From the NCBI GenBank assembly GCA_024734555.1, contig JANPWX010000008.1:5650509-5714508 (forward strand): a stretch of DNA of 64,000 nt, written 5' to 3'. This document shows, in pieces, positions 27,701 to 40,040 of the stretch (the first letter of the stretch is position 1; every line of letters begins with the position of its first letter). This DNA comes from Trochalopteron elliotii. Lineage: Eukaryota; Chordata; Aves; Passeriformes; Leiothrichidae. The notes beneath the pieces were generated by a model. That model did not search any database and was not told the DNA's origin. It was given only the letters and a program-made list of their open reading frames with translations. Position numbers and translations under genes: made by a program.

Positions 27701-30700
27701 TAAATTTGGAAAGAGCACATGCTCCTTGGCTGGGCTCCCTATGGCAGATCTCCTCATTACAGATCTGCAGGGCTGTGGTCATATGGACTAGTAACAAGGT
27801 ATTTACAATGAGCCAAAGGGGGTCGAAGGTTACTTTATACCCAGAGAAATTTATTTGTGTTAAGCTAGGATATGAGTTAAAAGAGAAACAACCATGTCTG
27901 ATCTAATCTTAAGAAGTGCTATTTTGGAACAAATTTCTAAGCAGGTGGAGCCGAGGCTGTTGAAATTTCAGGCTACCTGTGATGAAGTTTCACCATAATG
28001 TGCGGAGAACATAGAAAAGAATCCTTTAATGTTGAGGACATCATGCTTTCATTTGCTTGTAGCAACATTTATTAATGAGTGCACAAAATATTAATGAGTT
28101 TGTAAACTCATGTAGTTTGGAGAAGATGGGAGAAGAGGATTAGGAGGGAACAGAAGAAAATGTCATAGTGCTTGTTGCCATGGAATTTTCCTTTCTTTTG
28201 GTTTAGTGTCTTATTTGGTTCTCTACCTGTACAACATGAGGTTTTGATCAGCATTTAGTTTTCTGCAGAATATAAGTAACTTAGATTTCATTCCAGACAA
28301 GCTGTCTTGCGAGCTTACCCGGCAGCTGTTCAGCGCAGAGCTGTCATTTCATGCACTCTTGCCTCTCCAGGTTAATAGCAGTTTATACAAAGACTTATTT
28401 TGGAATTTTCCAAAATATATCATAAAATATCTTTCCCCATAAGTGTACCTGCACTTTAGCTCAGCCTTTTACAGTTTTCAGAATCACTGGTGCCAATTAT
28501 AACCTGTTCTCTGAGTCTATAATTTTTCATTATTCTCTTTGTGTGGTTGAAACTGCTGTGAGAGTCCTGTAGTTATCAGGTCATCCTCCTTCAGTATTGC
28601 AGAAGTAACACTTCTAGTGTTGCAGAAAAATCTCCACTATTTCAGTCTTTATTAAAAAAACTAGTACCAGCATATTAGCAATTATTTCCTTGGCTAACTT
28701 TTAGGATTCTTGAATTATGAACCCTTAGTTTTACTGATTGGGAAGCATTTGTCCTTGGTCAATGAGATTGTTTCCAGAAAATGACAGAAACATATTCTGA
28801 AGATACATCCTTTTGGGGTTGGTAGTGCTCTTTTTTCCCTGCTGTCTCTCTTTGTGCCAGCCTTCTTCTCTGACTTACAGCATCAGTGGTGGGGCTGTTC
28901 TGAATGGCTGTCCCCATGGCGTGATGAGAATCCCTCAAAAAAGCAAGGCTGTGATAACAAAATGCAGATGTCCAAGTAGAAGAGAGAAATTTTCCCCAGA
29001 CTGAGTGAATACCACTTGCTGTGGGCAAGTTTTGGAAGCTCCTGTGAGTGCCGTTTAGATTAATGCACATTTTTGAAGAATTGGAGAATCCAGGGATAGG
29101 GTGGAGGAGAAGTTTCAGAGGATAATTGCTGTCACTAGAAGGGGATTTTACCTAAGCAGCAAGAATTAAACATCCCTGAGCATCATGAATCAGTTTCATT
29201 GCATTCACCCACTTCCTCTGGCATCGTGTTCTGGTTGTTTTCAATAGCTGTATAAACAAATTAGATCTGTTTATTCCAACTAAAACTCTGAATACAGGGT
29301 AGCCAAGCCCAAGTTTATTGCCTGATTCACCTTTTGCTCCTTGCTCTGCATTATTGTAAGAGGGCAAGAGAGCTTCATGTTTTATTCAGTTAATACAATG
29401 TATATTTAATTTGCATTTTTAGTGTTTTCAAAGGTGAAAGATAACAACTTCAGCAGTGGTGAATGTGGTAATTTAATTGGCTGTAGGGTAATAGCAGGAT
29501 TCTCAGAAATGGCTTCGTGGGGAAATCTTGCAAGGCCTTGAACAAGTGCAACAGTTGGAAGCTCACCTGTGCTGAACTGCCCCACAATCATGAAGTAGCA
29601 GGGAGTTACAGCTGTGTTGCCTCTTCATTTAATTTCAAAGGTTTGCAGGAGAAGAGGCAAAACCCAAAGGGATGAATAGAGGCTATGAAGGCATACTGAA
29701 CGCTGCTGAATGCTTTCCTTAATTCCTCTGCCGCTGGGAGTGGTTGGGGTTATAATTTGTGTACCTTATAAATGGAGGAACAAAAAATGGCCTGTATTAA
29801 AAGGCAGTGCGTGGAGTTTGTGACAGTGAAATTTATCTGTCCTTACTCAATGTCTGCCTGCAGGATCTGGGCTTCTAAGACATCAGTTTTTACATGTGTG
29901 GCTTGTGTGATATGAAAGATACCACAGAAGATGAGACAGGAATGCTTCAGGATTTTTGATGGCTAGTGTATGCCTTTTGCAGCATCGTTCCCAACTTAGG
30001 GGACAGTTCTATCAAGCAAATGGATCTGCATCCTCCAGATTAGATGCTGAGGTGATAATATTTTCAACCAGCTAATAAATATGCAAAATTTTCTATCTGA
30101 GTGCAAACTCAGAAAGAAACATCTCCTTAATCAAATTAAAGTTGGTCCAGAGCGGTTATTTACCTGTAGTGTGTAATTGTACTATTCTTGTTATATTGAG
30201 CTATTATTGCTAAAATAGAGTTCACTTAAAAAACCCCAAAAAACATGCTAGATACTTTTTTTATGGTGTTTCTTCAGTATGTCTGAGTGTTCGCTTTTTT
30301 ATGCTACTTTATAACATTGATGGTAGATGTAAGACTCTTGTTTTCTTAAAAAGCTGTGTCTCAGAAAAGCTGGTGTCCTAGTAATGAAGTACACACACAC
30401 AGAGGACCTGTACATGCTTTCCTCTTCCAAGCCTGTTTCTACATCTTCATTCCAATTTGTAGTTTGACTAGCCCCAGTATACATCTTGTACTGTTTTCTA
30501 CTTATTTCTAGAGCTTCTAAGTTTATTTTTTAAAATTCTATTGAAGTGTTGCTGAAATGCAAGATATTCTTGGTGTGAAGTTACAACATGGATATGAAAA
30601 TATCCAAAGTGTCTAAACCATGATTTTTTGACCTGAAGTGGGTTCAGTCTCCTAAGATTCCTCTCCTGCCTGTTCTTATAGTGATACATGTTCTTTATTA

Positions 30701-33700
30701 TTTTTGTCCTTCTGCTCTACCTTTTACCTTTTGAAAGCCAGAATTGTGACTACGCTCATTATTATTTATCTGGAGTTGACGAAGATGTTCTGTACAATGT
30801 ACAAGAGCTTGGCATTTTGTTCATTAACCTTCTCCTTTTTAGACAGATTTTAGTGTCCTTAATCTTCTTGGCATCAAGAATCACAAAAAAAGGTGGTTTT
30901 GTTGTGACTTACCAGATCAAATGTCTTTTCACCTCCTTACCTCCCTCTTGTAAGCCAAAATACACATGTAGAATTTGCCAGGGGATGATTTCATTGAAAA
31001 CACCAATTCAAAACTACATTATAATGGTTTCAACAGCATCAAGCTATAATGTTTGTGACCAATTTAATCTTGTATGAATTATTATTTAGATAAAGGTTAT
31101 TAATTACCAGCTGCTGTTCAGCTAATGGCAACGTGCCAAGAAAGCACTCAGAGTTCACCTGTCTGTTGTTGGGAGTTGAGTATTTTGCTTTAGAGCAGAA
31201 AACTTCCAAGAAATTTTTCTACCAGGCTTTGAAATTTTTTTCGATTGTTCTTTCTATTGATAAAATGCAGATTTTCAGCATCATTTTAGAAGTCCAGATT
31301 AAGGAGGAGGGGAAGGAGATAAAATTGATTGGGAATTCTGTTAGGGCTGATGTGTCATCCCACATCCTAGCAATTGTAAACATTACTACTGTAGATACAT
31401 TAATAATGAACTCCAGTAAATGGTGTCTCTAGTTGTGGCTGTTTTCCTGAGTCACTGGTCTCTTTTAAAAGTAACTTAATGTTTTATTGCCTTTTCAGTT
31501 ATAATTTCTGCCCATGATACTTTTTTTTTTGTTTCTTTCAAGAATATTTGTCTTTGCAAGTTGTTACCACACAGTGTAATACATTTTTTTTCTACGAACA
31601 TGTTACCAAGGCCTGCTGCAAATTGCATTATTACAGCCTATGCAGTGCAATTACCTCTTTGAAAATAGGAAGAGAAAAATCAAGGGAGAGCAAATTTATT
31701 TTCATTACTGGTATGTGATTTGGCACTTTTAATTTTTTATGTGATGAACTAGTGCTTTCAGATGAAGAGCAGTCAGTCTAATTCTTTTAAATTGCAGTGC
31801 AGGATTCTGGAGGAATAGCAGGATGCTTCACCAACTAGCTTCAAAACACAAATGATAACATCCTCCAGCAACTCCTGTATAGCAATGGGAACCCTGGGAA
31901 GAGCATCCATGGGCTAAAACAGCAAAAGAAGCAATTGTGACAATTTTATTCCAGCGTTGACAGGCACAGTGCTGCTTTAAATGTGCTTTTCTTTTATTTT
32001 TAATTTTACTGTACAAGAGGCCTGAAGGATACCATGCAGATACAGTTAAACCCTTCAGCAAAGGGCGTTTTTTATTTATAATTAAAGAATAACTCCAAGT
32101 CTGAACCTTTGTTTTATCAAATGGCATTAGTGGATGTCATGATCGTGTTTAAAATAAGCAGCGGAGTCCTAGACGGGTTTTTTTTGGTAAAGGCAGCCGC
32201 TATTAGGCTCTTTCCTCAGTTGTACTTGTTTTTTCTTGTGGGATTACACTGCTCAGTTATAACCAAAGAGCTCTATAGTAAATTGTCTACGTGAAAATAC
32301 AGTTTAACAGGAGATTTTATCATTTGGAAGCATTTTTTATAAGTAAATGCCATAAGGTCTCAAGCAAGAGCCCTTAAAACAAGAAGCTTTATTAAAAAAC
32401 TATAGCATCTAGTGAGACCTTATCTTTGAAGCCATCCATATAATCTTGGCACAGAATAATTTCATGTCTTTTGGTTGCATATTTTATTTATGGGTTTTTG
32501 TTCAAGAGATGAGCATGTGTTTACACTGCATGATGTTTATAAATAAAACGTGAGATAACAGCCAACAGGAGGGTTAGCGAACACTTTGCAATGTTTGATA
32601 TGTACATAAGGACATTATATAGCTATATATTGTACATGAGTAGTGCTTTAAACCATTTTTCCAGCTTTTTACTTTGCCTGTCTTAATAGGCCAAATTGGA
32701 AAATGAGAACGTTGGGGTGGAGAGGAGAGGAATTGGCATTGAGCTTGTTGGCTTTGATGCATAGTGAGCGACAGCAGATTGGCTCCAAGAGGAGGGAGTT
32801 CATACTTTCTTCCTGTGGCAGTAGGTTTTGCCCCATTGATGACTGCAGTTCATGATGGTGTGATTTTGTATCTGGGAAGTTACAGGAATGTCCAAAACTG
32901 TTGCTCACCTAGGTAGATTAAAAACTATTTTGAACTAACTAGTTCAACAGAGAGTAGGAGGAATTTGTTTATTTCCATAAGGAATTGTAGGGTATGAGGT
33001 GAGTTCTTCCAATCTGAGGAGTAGTTCTGCTGTGCTTTAGCTGTAGATCCATGTAACAGATAAGCCCCACAGCCCTGGGAAAGAACTGAACCCAAAGCCT
33101 GAGATGTGTAACAACTTTCTGTGAGTGACTGACATTCAGGATATCATTAAATGTAACTGCAGGCAAATTTGTGTTACTTCACTCTCCCAATCCAACAGTT
33201 TTAGACTTAGAGGGACATATTTTATGACACCTTCTCACCTCATGCTACTCCTACATGGAAGGAGCTGCTGTTTCCTTTCATCTCATCACTTCATTCATTG
33301 CCCTTCTAGGTTGTAGAAGTTGTTACATTCAACTTGGTACACACATACCTGGCAGAGTAGGGAAAGTGTCTGAAGGTACCAAGACTTGCTGGAAACTGAA
33401 AAGATCCCAAATGAATATTTGGGATCTTGGGAATATAATGAATCTACGGGGAGAGAGAAGGGGAGAAAAGAGCTAGCTATCATGTAGGTGTTTTTCCAGA
33501 CAAGTGAAAGGAATGGAGGAAGACATACTGGCATCCAAATGACCTGATTCCAGCAGTGGAAGTAAAAGGAGATCTAAAATTGCGACCCATAAGAAATTCT
33601 TAAGAATACTTGTTGTATTTCCACTTTCAAAATCTACAAGTAGTGTCTTTCTTTCCCCCACTAAGGTATAAACGTCCAATGTCCTGGCACTGGTTCATGT

Positions 33701-34120
33701 CATGCTGCTGCAATTGGCATTACTGGGAAGGACATGAACTTTTTACACCGTCAAACCAATGTGTTCCTAGATCAAGAACTCCTTCCAAAGCATTGTAGCG
33801 ATAGATGTCTGAGCTCTACAGACATTCAGGAGCAGATGTGCACACAGGACAATTGCCAGGAAACACCTGGATTTGCTGCACATGACTTCCTGCACTTGCT
33901 TCCCAAGTTTCTCTTCGGGGCTGTTGAGCAGAACATTCAGTGCCAAGTCCCCATGAGCTGCTGTATGGCTCCATTTTCTTTCCTCCAAACTCTGGTTTTT
34001 ATTGCCTGCTCTGGGCTTTTCTTATTTGTTCACTTAGTGAATTCTATTTGACTGCTCTCTACATTCTCCATTTCTCCCTTCCTATCTCTCACTCTGGAAT
34101 TAAAGAGCAAAAGCCAATTT
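24727..34120 (+). other. GRID2: GRID2 intron 2, second block
   Basis: AT-rich intron with no recognised gene. It contains a perfect 12-bp inverted repeat at 33401-33428 and two small clusters of CpG dinucleotides near 28308-28345 and 32160-32205. The 129-codon plus-strand frame at 30688-31077 is rich in Leu, Phe and Tyr codons from AT-rich sequence and shows no family motif. Confidence 0.8.
33401..33428. repeat. Perfect inverted repeat, 12-bp arms with a 4-nt loop
   Basis: AAGATCCCAAAT is followed after GAAT by ATTTGGGATCTT, its exact reverse complement. In the GRID2 pre-mRNA this would fold into a tight stem-loop. The arms do not extend outward. No known element was recognised around it. 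Confidence 0.9.
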
Positions 34121-34166
34121 AGTTGAAGGGATAACCTGAGATCACCTTGTCCAACACCATATGGGA
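34121..34166 (-). repeat. Probable CR1 fragment in reverse orientation
   Basis: GTTGAAGGGATAACCTGAGATC followed by ACCTTGTCCAACACC resembles the reverse complement of the CR1 3' end, whose usual form is TTGGAAGGGACCT...GATCATCTAGTCCAACCC. The match is short and the flanks do not extend it clearly, so this call is tentative. Confidence 0.45.
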
Positions 34167-37100
34167 TTAGATAGAATAAGAATTGTGCCTCCTGAAATCT
34201 CTATAGAATTACTATATATTATCAAAGAGTACCTTTGATTTCATCTACAGGTGGATGGATATAGACTTAAAAAACGTGATCCCAGAGCAGTTTAGAGGGG
34301 TTGATTGATTGGGTTTTTTTGCTTTTTTCTTGTTTGCTTTTTTTAATCATATGAGGTTTAGGTTGTGTTTGGGCTCGTGTTTGATAAGAGAAGCTATTCA
34401 GGGAGAAGTAGATCATATGAGTTTTACATATAAACGTTTACATAAAAAATGTTTTCTTCCTTTTTTGCTTGCGGTAGAATAATCTGAGGGGAATTTATTA
34501 ATGGTTTCAGGAGAATGATACTTCTGGGTTAGTAACAGGGATGTGAAATATTTGTTTCATTGTTTGCCTTACTTATGGTCAGTTCTTACGTTTCGTCCAC
34601 TACTATCCTGTTCCACTAATACATATTGGGAAATGCCACAAATATTTTATTAGAAGGATCATACAATTCTACTCATCCTACCTTGACTTGTCAATGTTAA
34701 TGTGCATGTGCTTATTCTCATTATCTGTATTTTTTTTGTTAAGACAATCATCCTTTTCTCTCATAATCATTATAAATGGAAACAATGAGTCTTTGCATCT
34801 GTACTGATAAGTTTTTGTGGTGATTTCCTAAGTCTGCAGCCATGCATTATGGACTGCAGGGATTTCTTATTTAAACACAGGCTTAGGCTTTTGTTTTATA
34901 TTTCTTGTCAGAGACAGCATCAAGCACTGTTACAGACATGTAGAACAATTGAGGCTTAATTGTGGAATGAGATAAACATGTATAAATTCCAATTTCTATT
35001 GTTATTGACCTTCTATATATTCCAGTGAGATAATTTATGTTTACATACAGATGAGTAGGTCAATTGGAGAGCAATTTAAACCTTCTCAGGCATCAGATCT
35101 TTCTGGAAGAGCTGACAGATTACAGACATAAACCATTTTACAATTCAGTATGGTAATAAGAAAACCTTTGTTAATGGACCTACTGGATTTCTCTTTTATT
35201 GGCTATTGTCATCAGTCTGGAAGCATGAATACGGATAATGCGTGATGCCAGTCTTCATTTAACCAAGCTTATAGCAATACTTAAAGTAGATTGGGAAGAC
35301 TTATTCACTCCCACTTTGGTGTGTGATTTAAAATACTTTTGTGAAAAGTCTGTTTTGTATATTGGGGTTTTTTTTTGTTAGTTTGTCTATTGAAAAGTGG
35401 CTGTGTTTCTAAAATGTAATGAGCACTCACAGCATTGCTTAAATACCGTTTTGGCAATGTTATATTTGGAGTGAAATAACGTAGGGCACAGTGCTCTGAT
35501 GGATATGGATTTCACAGTTACAGGGATTCTGAAGGCAAAAGCTTTTATTTTTATTCTGCTCTTATACTTGGCAGCTTTTAGCGTTATGCCTATTAACTTT
35601 TATATATGTCATACATTTTTATGTTAATGATGCAGCTTTGACTATAGCGAGAGGCTCAACTTCTGCTCATCAAACTAGTGTACAAGCAAAATTATGGCAC
35701 TTCAGAATGGTTAAAAAGCTGCTTTTATTGTTTGATGTCAATTTATTGCTTGCATGTTTTTATGGTAAAAAGAGAATTTTTTTCCCTGTGTATCAGGACT
35801 CGCAGAACTTCACACCTGTTTAGTACAAGGATTTAGACTTAATTTCATTTTTGTAGGTGTTGGCACCGGCAATTTCAATATTGTTGAGGCTCGTGCCAGA
35901 TTCAACAGTGAGGTAGCAGAAAAGCACCTGTGTTTCTATGGAGCTTCTTTTCATCGCTGGGTAATGGATACTCTGGCAGTTGGGTGCCTTTGCAAAGTCA
36001 CACACCCAAGGGGTATAAAGCCTGGCTTTCTGTCACTCTCTACAGCTAGAGGCAAGTTTCTGATTCCATATAAAATCTTTTGTGATTCTTGTAGGGAAAC
36101 ACCATTTGTAACATAGACTGATGCATCACAGAAATAATTGAGAGGCAAATTTGTATTAGAATGCCATGGTGCCAAGATGCCATGGAGCAGCCAGTGAAGC
36201 ATGCAGAGGAAGAACTGTGGTTGTATTGCTCTTCTGATACAGAGAGGCTAGACACTGTGCTTTGGTTTGGGCAAATATAGGGATTTTTGGATTTTACTTG
36301 ATTTGTTTTTCCCCAGAGCAACAGATGATACACACAAATTTTGTTTATGATTTCTTAATCTATGTGAAAAGATGTTACCAGTGTTTGCTTCCTTTTCTTC
36401 TTTTATTTGGTGAGTTCCATATCCAGCTTCATTGGTATGAAGACATACTTTCCTCAGGTTCAGAAAACTACAGTGTGGCATGCAGTGCATTGCAAAATCT
36501 GGCTGTAAAATTATTCTGCTATTTTCTTTCATTTTAATGGTTTGTGAGTACAAAATTACACACTGAGAGAGCCAGTGTTTGTTGTGGACTATTTCCTCGT
36601 TTACTTTGCCCATTTAACTTCAGATGGAGGTGAAACAGGGAGGAAGTAGTCCACCTCTCTTCCTTGTGCGGCCTGGGCCCAGTCACTAAAGTGTAATTTC
36701 CTTGAGGTAGAGAAAGTAATATGGTGTCAGCAGAAATAGTTTCTTAGGTTTTATAAGCTGTTGGTAATTGCTGAATGTGGTGACGTTAATACTCAAAAGC
36801 TTGTTTTCCTCTTGAATTATACAGTGAACTAATCTGTCAATAGACTGTAGACAAGTTACCATTTTACTTGGCATGTGTGTTTGAATCTGGACTAACTACA
36901 AGTTAAACTTTGGAGAAAATTCATTATTATTTTAAATGTTGGCTTCTCATTTGATCACATAATGTTCCTTTCTTGGAAGAATGGTAAAAGTTTGCTTTGT
37001 TGGGGTTTATGAAGTGTTTTCTTCCCACAAACCACTGAAACAGTTTCTGTTGCTCAGTGGTCCTTCTCATCAGTTTATCAAAATATTTCTCGATTTAAAA

Positions 37101-39815
37101 ATAATAATTTACCATCATTTCATACGAACCTTTCATACCATTGAGGGAATATTTTGTTTTATGAATTCTAACCAAGTACACAATAAATAGCAGCATTGTC
37201 TGCATCCCAGCTAGAGATGGCCCTATTCCAAGAGAAGAGATTGTGCTCATTTGAGCAGTATGCAAGTTTGAAAATTCAGATTTGTATCTGAATATACAGC
37301 TCTGCTGTATAACCCAAATTCCAACCAAAAATCTTTTAGATGCCACATATAGGTCTGTGATTATGCACTGACCTGCACTACCTAGATGTATCTCCACAAA
37401 ATAAATCAAGGGAACATTAGAATTATTTATAGGAGATTGTTGGGGCAGGCCAGATTAAAACGAAATCAATGACTCTCTGAAACCTTTCAAAGTTCAGTTA
37501 TTTGCAAAAGCTGGATATTGAACATTACTAAGTTAAAGGCACAGTGTTTTGTTATCCAGTTGGCACAATTTGTGAAGGACCGTACACAGGTGATAACGGG
37601 GAGAAAATCATCCTCTGTTCAGCCAAGGTGGAAATACCAAAGATGAGAAGCATAGCCTGTGAAAAGATATCTGCTATATCTGCTGAGTAGGATTTAAATT
37701 TTATCTGAAGTCATTCCTCTCTGTGACTTCCAAAAGGAAAACAATGATATTGTTATGAGCACTGATCGGACACGAGAGACAGGATGAGCACTCTGAGTCC
37801 AAAGGCTAAGTCAAAATAATTCAGTAAAATCAGTTTACCTTTGGTAATACATTCAGCAAATTTTTTGATTGCAGTTAGACAAATGCAAAATAGAATTGAT
37901 ACATAAAAATGACAATAGGAGTGAACACTGTTTGGCAGAGGTAGACATAACCCTGTACTATAAATATGAGAGGCCTGAGATAAAAAGAGTCTCTCTTTTC
38001 AGAGTATATCTGGACTGTATGGGATATATTAGTCGGTGACTTTGTCTTAGTTTTGAACCAAGGCAATGTAGTTTATTCCTGGAATTACTGAAGTAATACT
38101 AATCTCAATTAAAACTAATCTCTTCCTTTTGGGATGAAATGCAAAAAAGTGGCATTTTCAAGAAGGTGCTTTAAAATGTTAAGAATTTTTATATTATCTT
38201 TGCTTGTCATTATTATTTGTTTCTTGCTCATTTTCTTTAAGAAATAATAATGATAAAGAAAAGAAATTACTATTTCAAACAGGAAAATCTTTAACAGTTT
38301 TCAGCCACACTAAGAAAAGTAGGGCCTGCATCATGATTCAGATACCTGTGTTGTAATGTAGAATATATCTGTTGTACTATAACAAATAGCTATTTCCTGA
38401 ACTTAATGATGAAGTCTCAGTCCAGCAAGTCATTTAGGTTCCTAACTTCTATTAATATTCTATGAGCATATTGGAATGAGAGTTAGGCCTTTGAAAATCA
38501 ATGGCATAGCTTCTTATGAGATAGGTTTGCATAAATTATACATACTCTGTATTGAAAAGAACATTTTTAATGTGATATACTGATAGATCCAGAAACTATA
38601 CTTCATGTACCATATAAAAAAGTGGAGAATTTCAGTTTCTTTTTTTTTCCCTGTGGCATCTATATCCTTTTTGTTATAATTCCTATTAACTATGTTGTTT
38701 AGGCTGGAAGAATAAGAAAGGTATGTTATTAAAAAAATAATTTAAGACAGCACAAATATTGTGTAGACTGTCAGATATATTGCTAACTAAGTTTTCCCAG
38801 TGAAGGAATTTACAGAATGGGAAAAGCAAAGGATCATTAAATCCAGTTAAATGGTAATTTTGCTTCCTTCTTTCTCACTCAAAAAAATTTGCAGTTTCTT
38901 TAAAAGGAAAAAACCCAATCTGATGTGAAAGCCAGCAAGGTAAAAGCACAGTCATTGTCTGCTATGTGTCTCGTGGATTCTCATTACCTGTCCTGTTTGC
39001 CAGTCTGCACACAGATTTTAGATTAGTTTGCTCTGCAACCAGCAAAGCAACAAAGACCTTTTGCTATCCAATAAATTAGTAAAGTGAGTTATTTATCAAT
39101 CCTATTTAGTAGGATATTATTTGAATATTTTTCCCACTAAAAAGATGTAAGAAGCAATTAGAGGCTGCTGTAACAGTTGTGGGCTGATGACCAAAGAGAC
39201 AGGCAAGGTCTGAGGCTTCCTATCTGTGTTCTACCCTGTGTACCCTCTGCGTTATCCATCTGCAGATGGAGATCTGCACAGCTGATGACAAGAAAAAGTG
39301 AGTTGGCTGAAGGATGAGGTCCTGTGGAGATAGGATGGTCTTGCTTTGGCTTTGATGGAACAGCATAGAACAGAACAAAGTCATATGACTGGACTTTGAA
39401 GGCAACCATGGCCAAAAAAGTAACTTCTGTCTGCTTCAGTGTCATTTATGTTAAAGTACAATCTGTATGTGCTAATAAGCTTAATGAAGTACATGGTACC
39501 ACGTATGACTGCATTACTCAACTCTCTGCTTTGATCTTGCTATATGTTACGTAGGAGGAGAAGGGTAAGATTGAGCTGTATATAAGAAGGGTAAAAATTT
39601 TATCTCATTAGGAGGACGGCCCAGAAGACCTCAGAGACAGTTGACAGGGTACTCTTCTCTCCCAAAGAGGGATGCCTTCTTTGTATGCTTCTTCATAGAT
39701 TACTATTATTACCTGGGTTAACACAATATTATTGTTATTGCTAGAGCTCTATCACAGCTGGTGCATTTATCAGTGGCAGTTCCAAAACTCTTTTTCTGTT
39801 GATTCAATAAATTGC
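34167..39815 (+). other. GRID2: GRID2 intron 2, third block
   Basis: AT-rich intron with no recognised gene. The main structure is an imperfect hairpin centred near 38230. A minus-strand open frame of 121 codons at 36248-36613 has overlapping frames on the other strand and no recognised domain, so I do not call it a gene. Confidence 0.8.
38199..38261. repeat. Long imperfect inverted repeat (hairpin)
   Basis: The core arms TCATTATTATTT (38207-38218) and AAATAATAATGA (38242-38253) are exact reverse complements separated by 23 nt. Outward pairing continues with a G-U pair and two A-U pairs, a two-base internal mismatch, then three more A-U pairs. The arms are very AT-rich, so stability is modest. 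The geometry is that of a small pre-miRNA, but no known miRNA was recognised. Confidence 0.8.
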
Positions 39816-40040
39816 ACTATTAGTCAGTCTGTGATCTCAAGGTTCTTACTAAACATGACTGGACCTATAAGGTTGGATTGGTTAATCTCACTATTTGTGG
39901 ATCTGTGATCACACAAGTTCTTCTTGAATGCGACCAGACGTACAGTGTTGAAATGAAAACCTGCCCTATTTATCAATCTGTGGCCATGGAAGCTCCTATT
40001 GAACATGACCAGACTTAGAGAGCTGAAAAGCCCTTTGAAC
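39816..40040. repeat. Diverged tandem repeat, three units of about 75 bp
   Basis: Three adjacent units can be aligned by eye: 39816-39889, 39890-39964 and 39965-40039. Each starts with CTATT, then carries an ATCTGTG-type core, an AAGTTCTT-type core about 20 bases in, and a TTGAACATGACCAGAC-type core about 35 bases in. The units agree well over the first 60 bases and poorly over the last 15. A weaker, shorter relic may precede them at about 39765-39815. Because the unit is a multiple of three, the minus strand has an open frame through all copies with a 25-residue periodicity; I do not regard this as a gene. I do not recognise the unit as a known repeat. Confidence 0.8.

Noticed and set aside
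30688..31077. A 129-codon plus-strand open frame starting with hydrophobic residues
   Set aside because: The apparent signal or membrane segment comes from T-rich codons (Phe, Leu). There are no family motifs, and no promoter or splice context was seen.
36159..36187. Two nearby copies of ATGCCATGG
   Set aside because: A nine-base direct repeat with an internal palindrome is too short to be meaningful in 64 kb.
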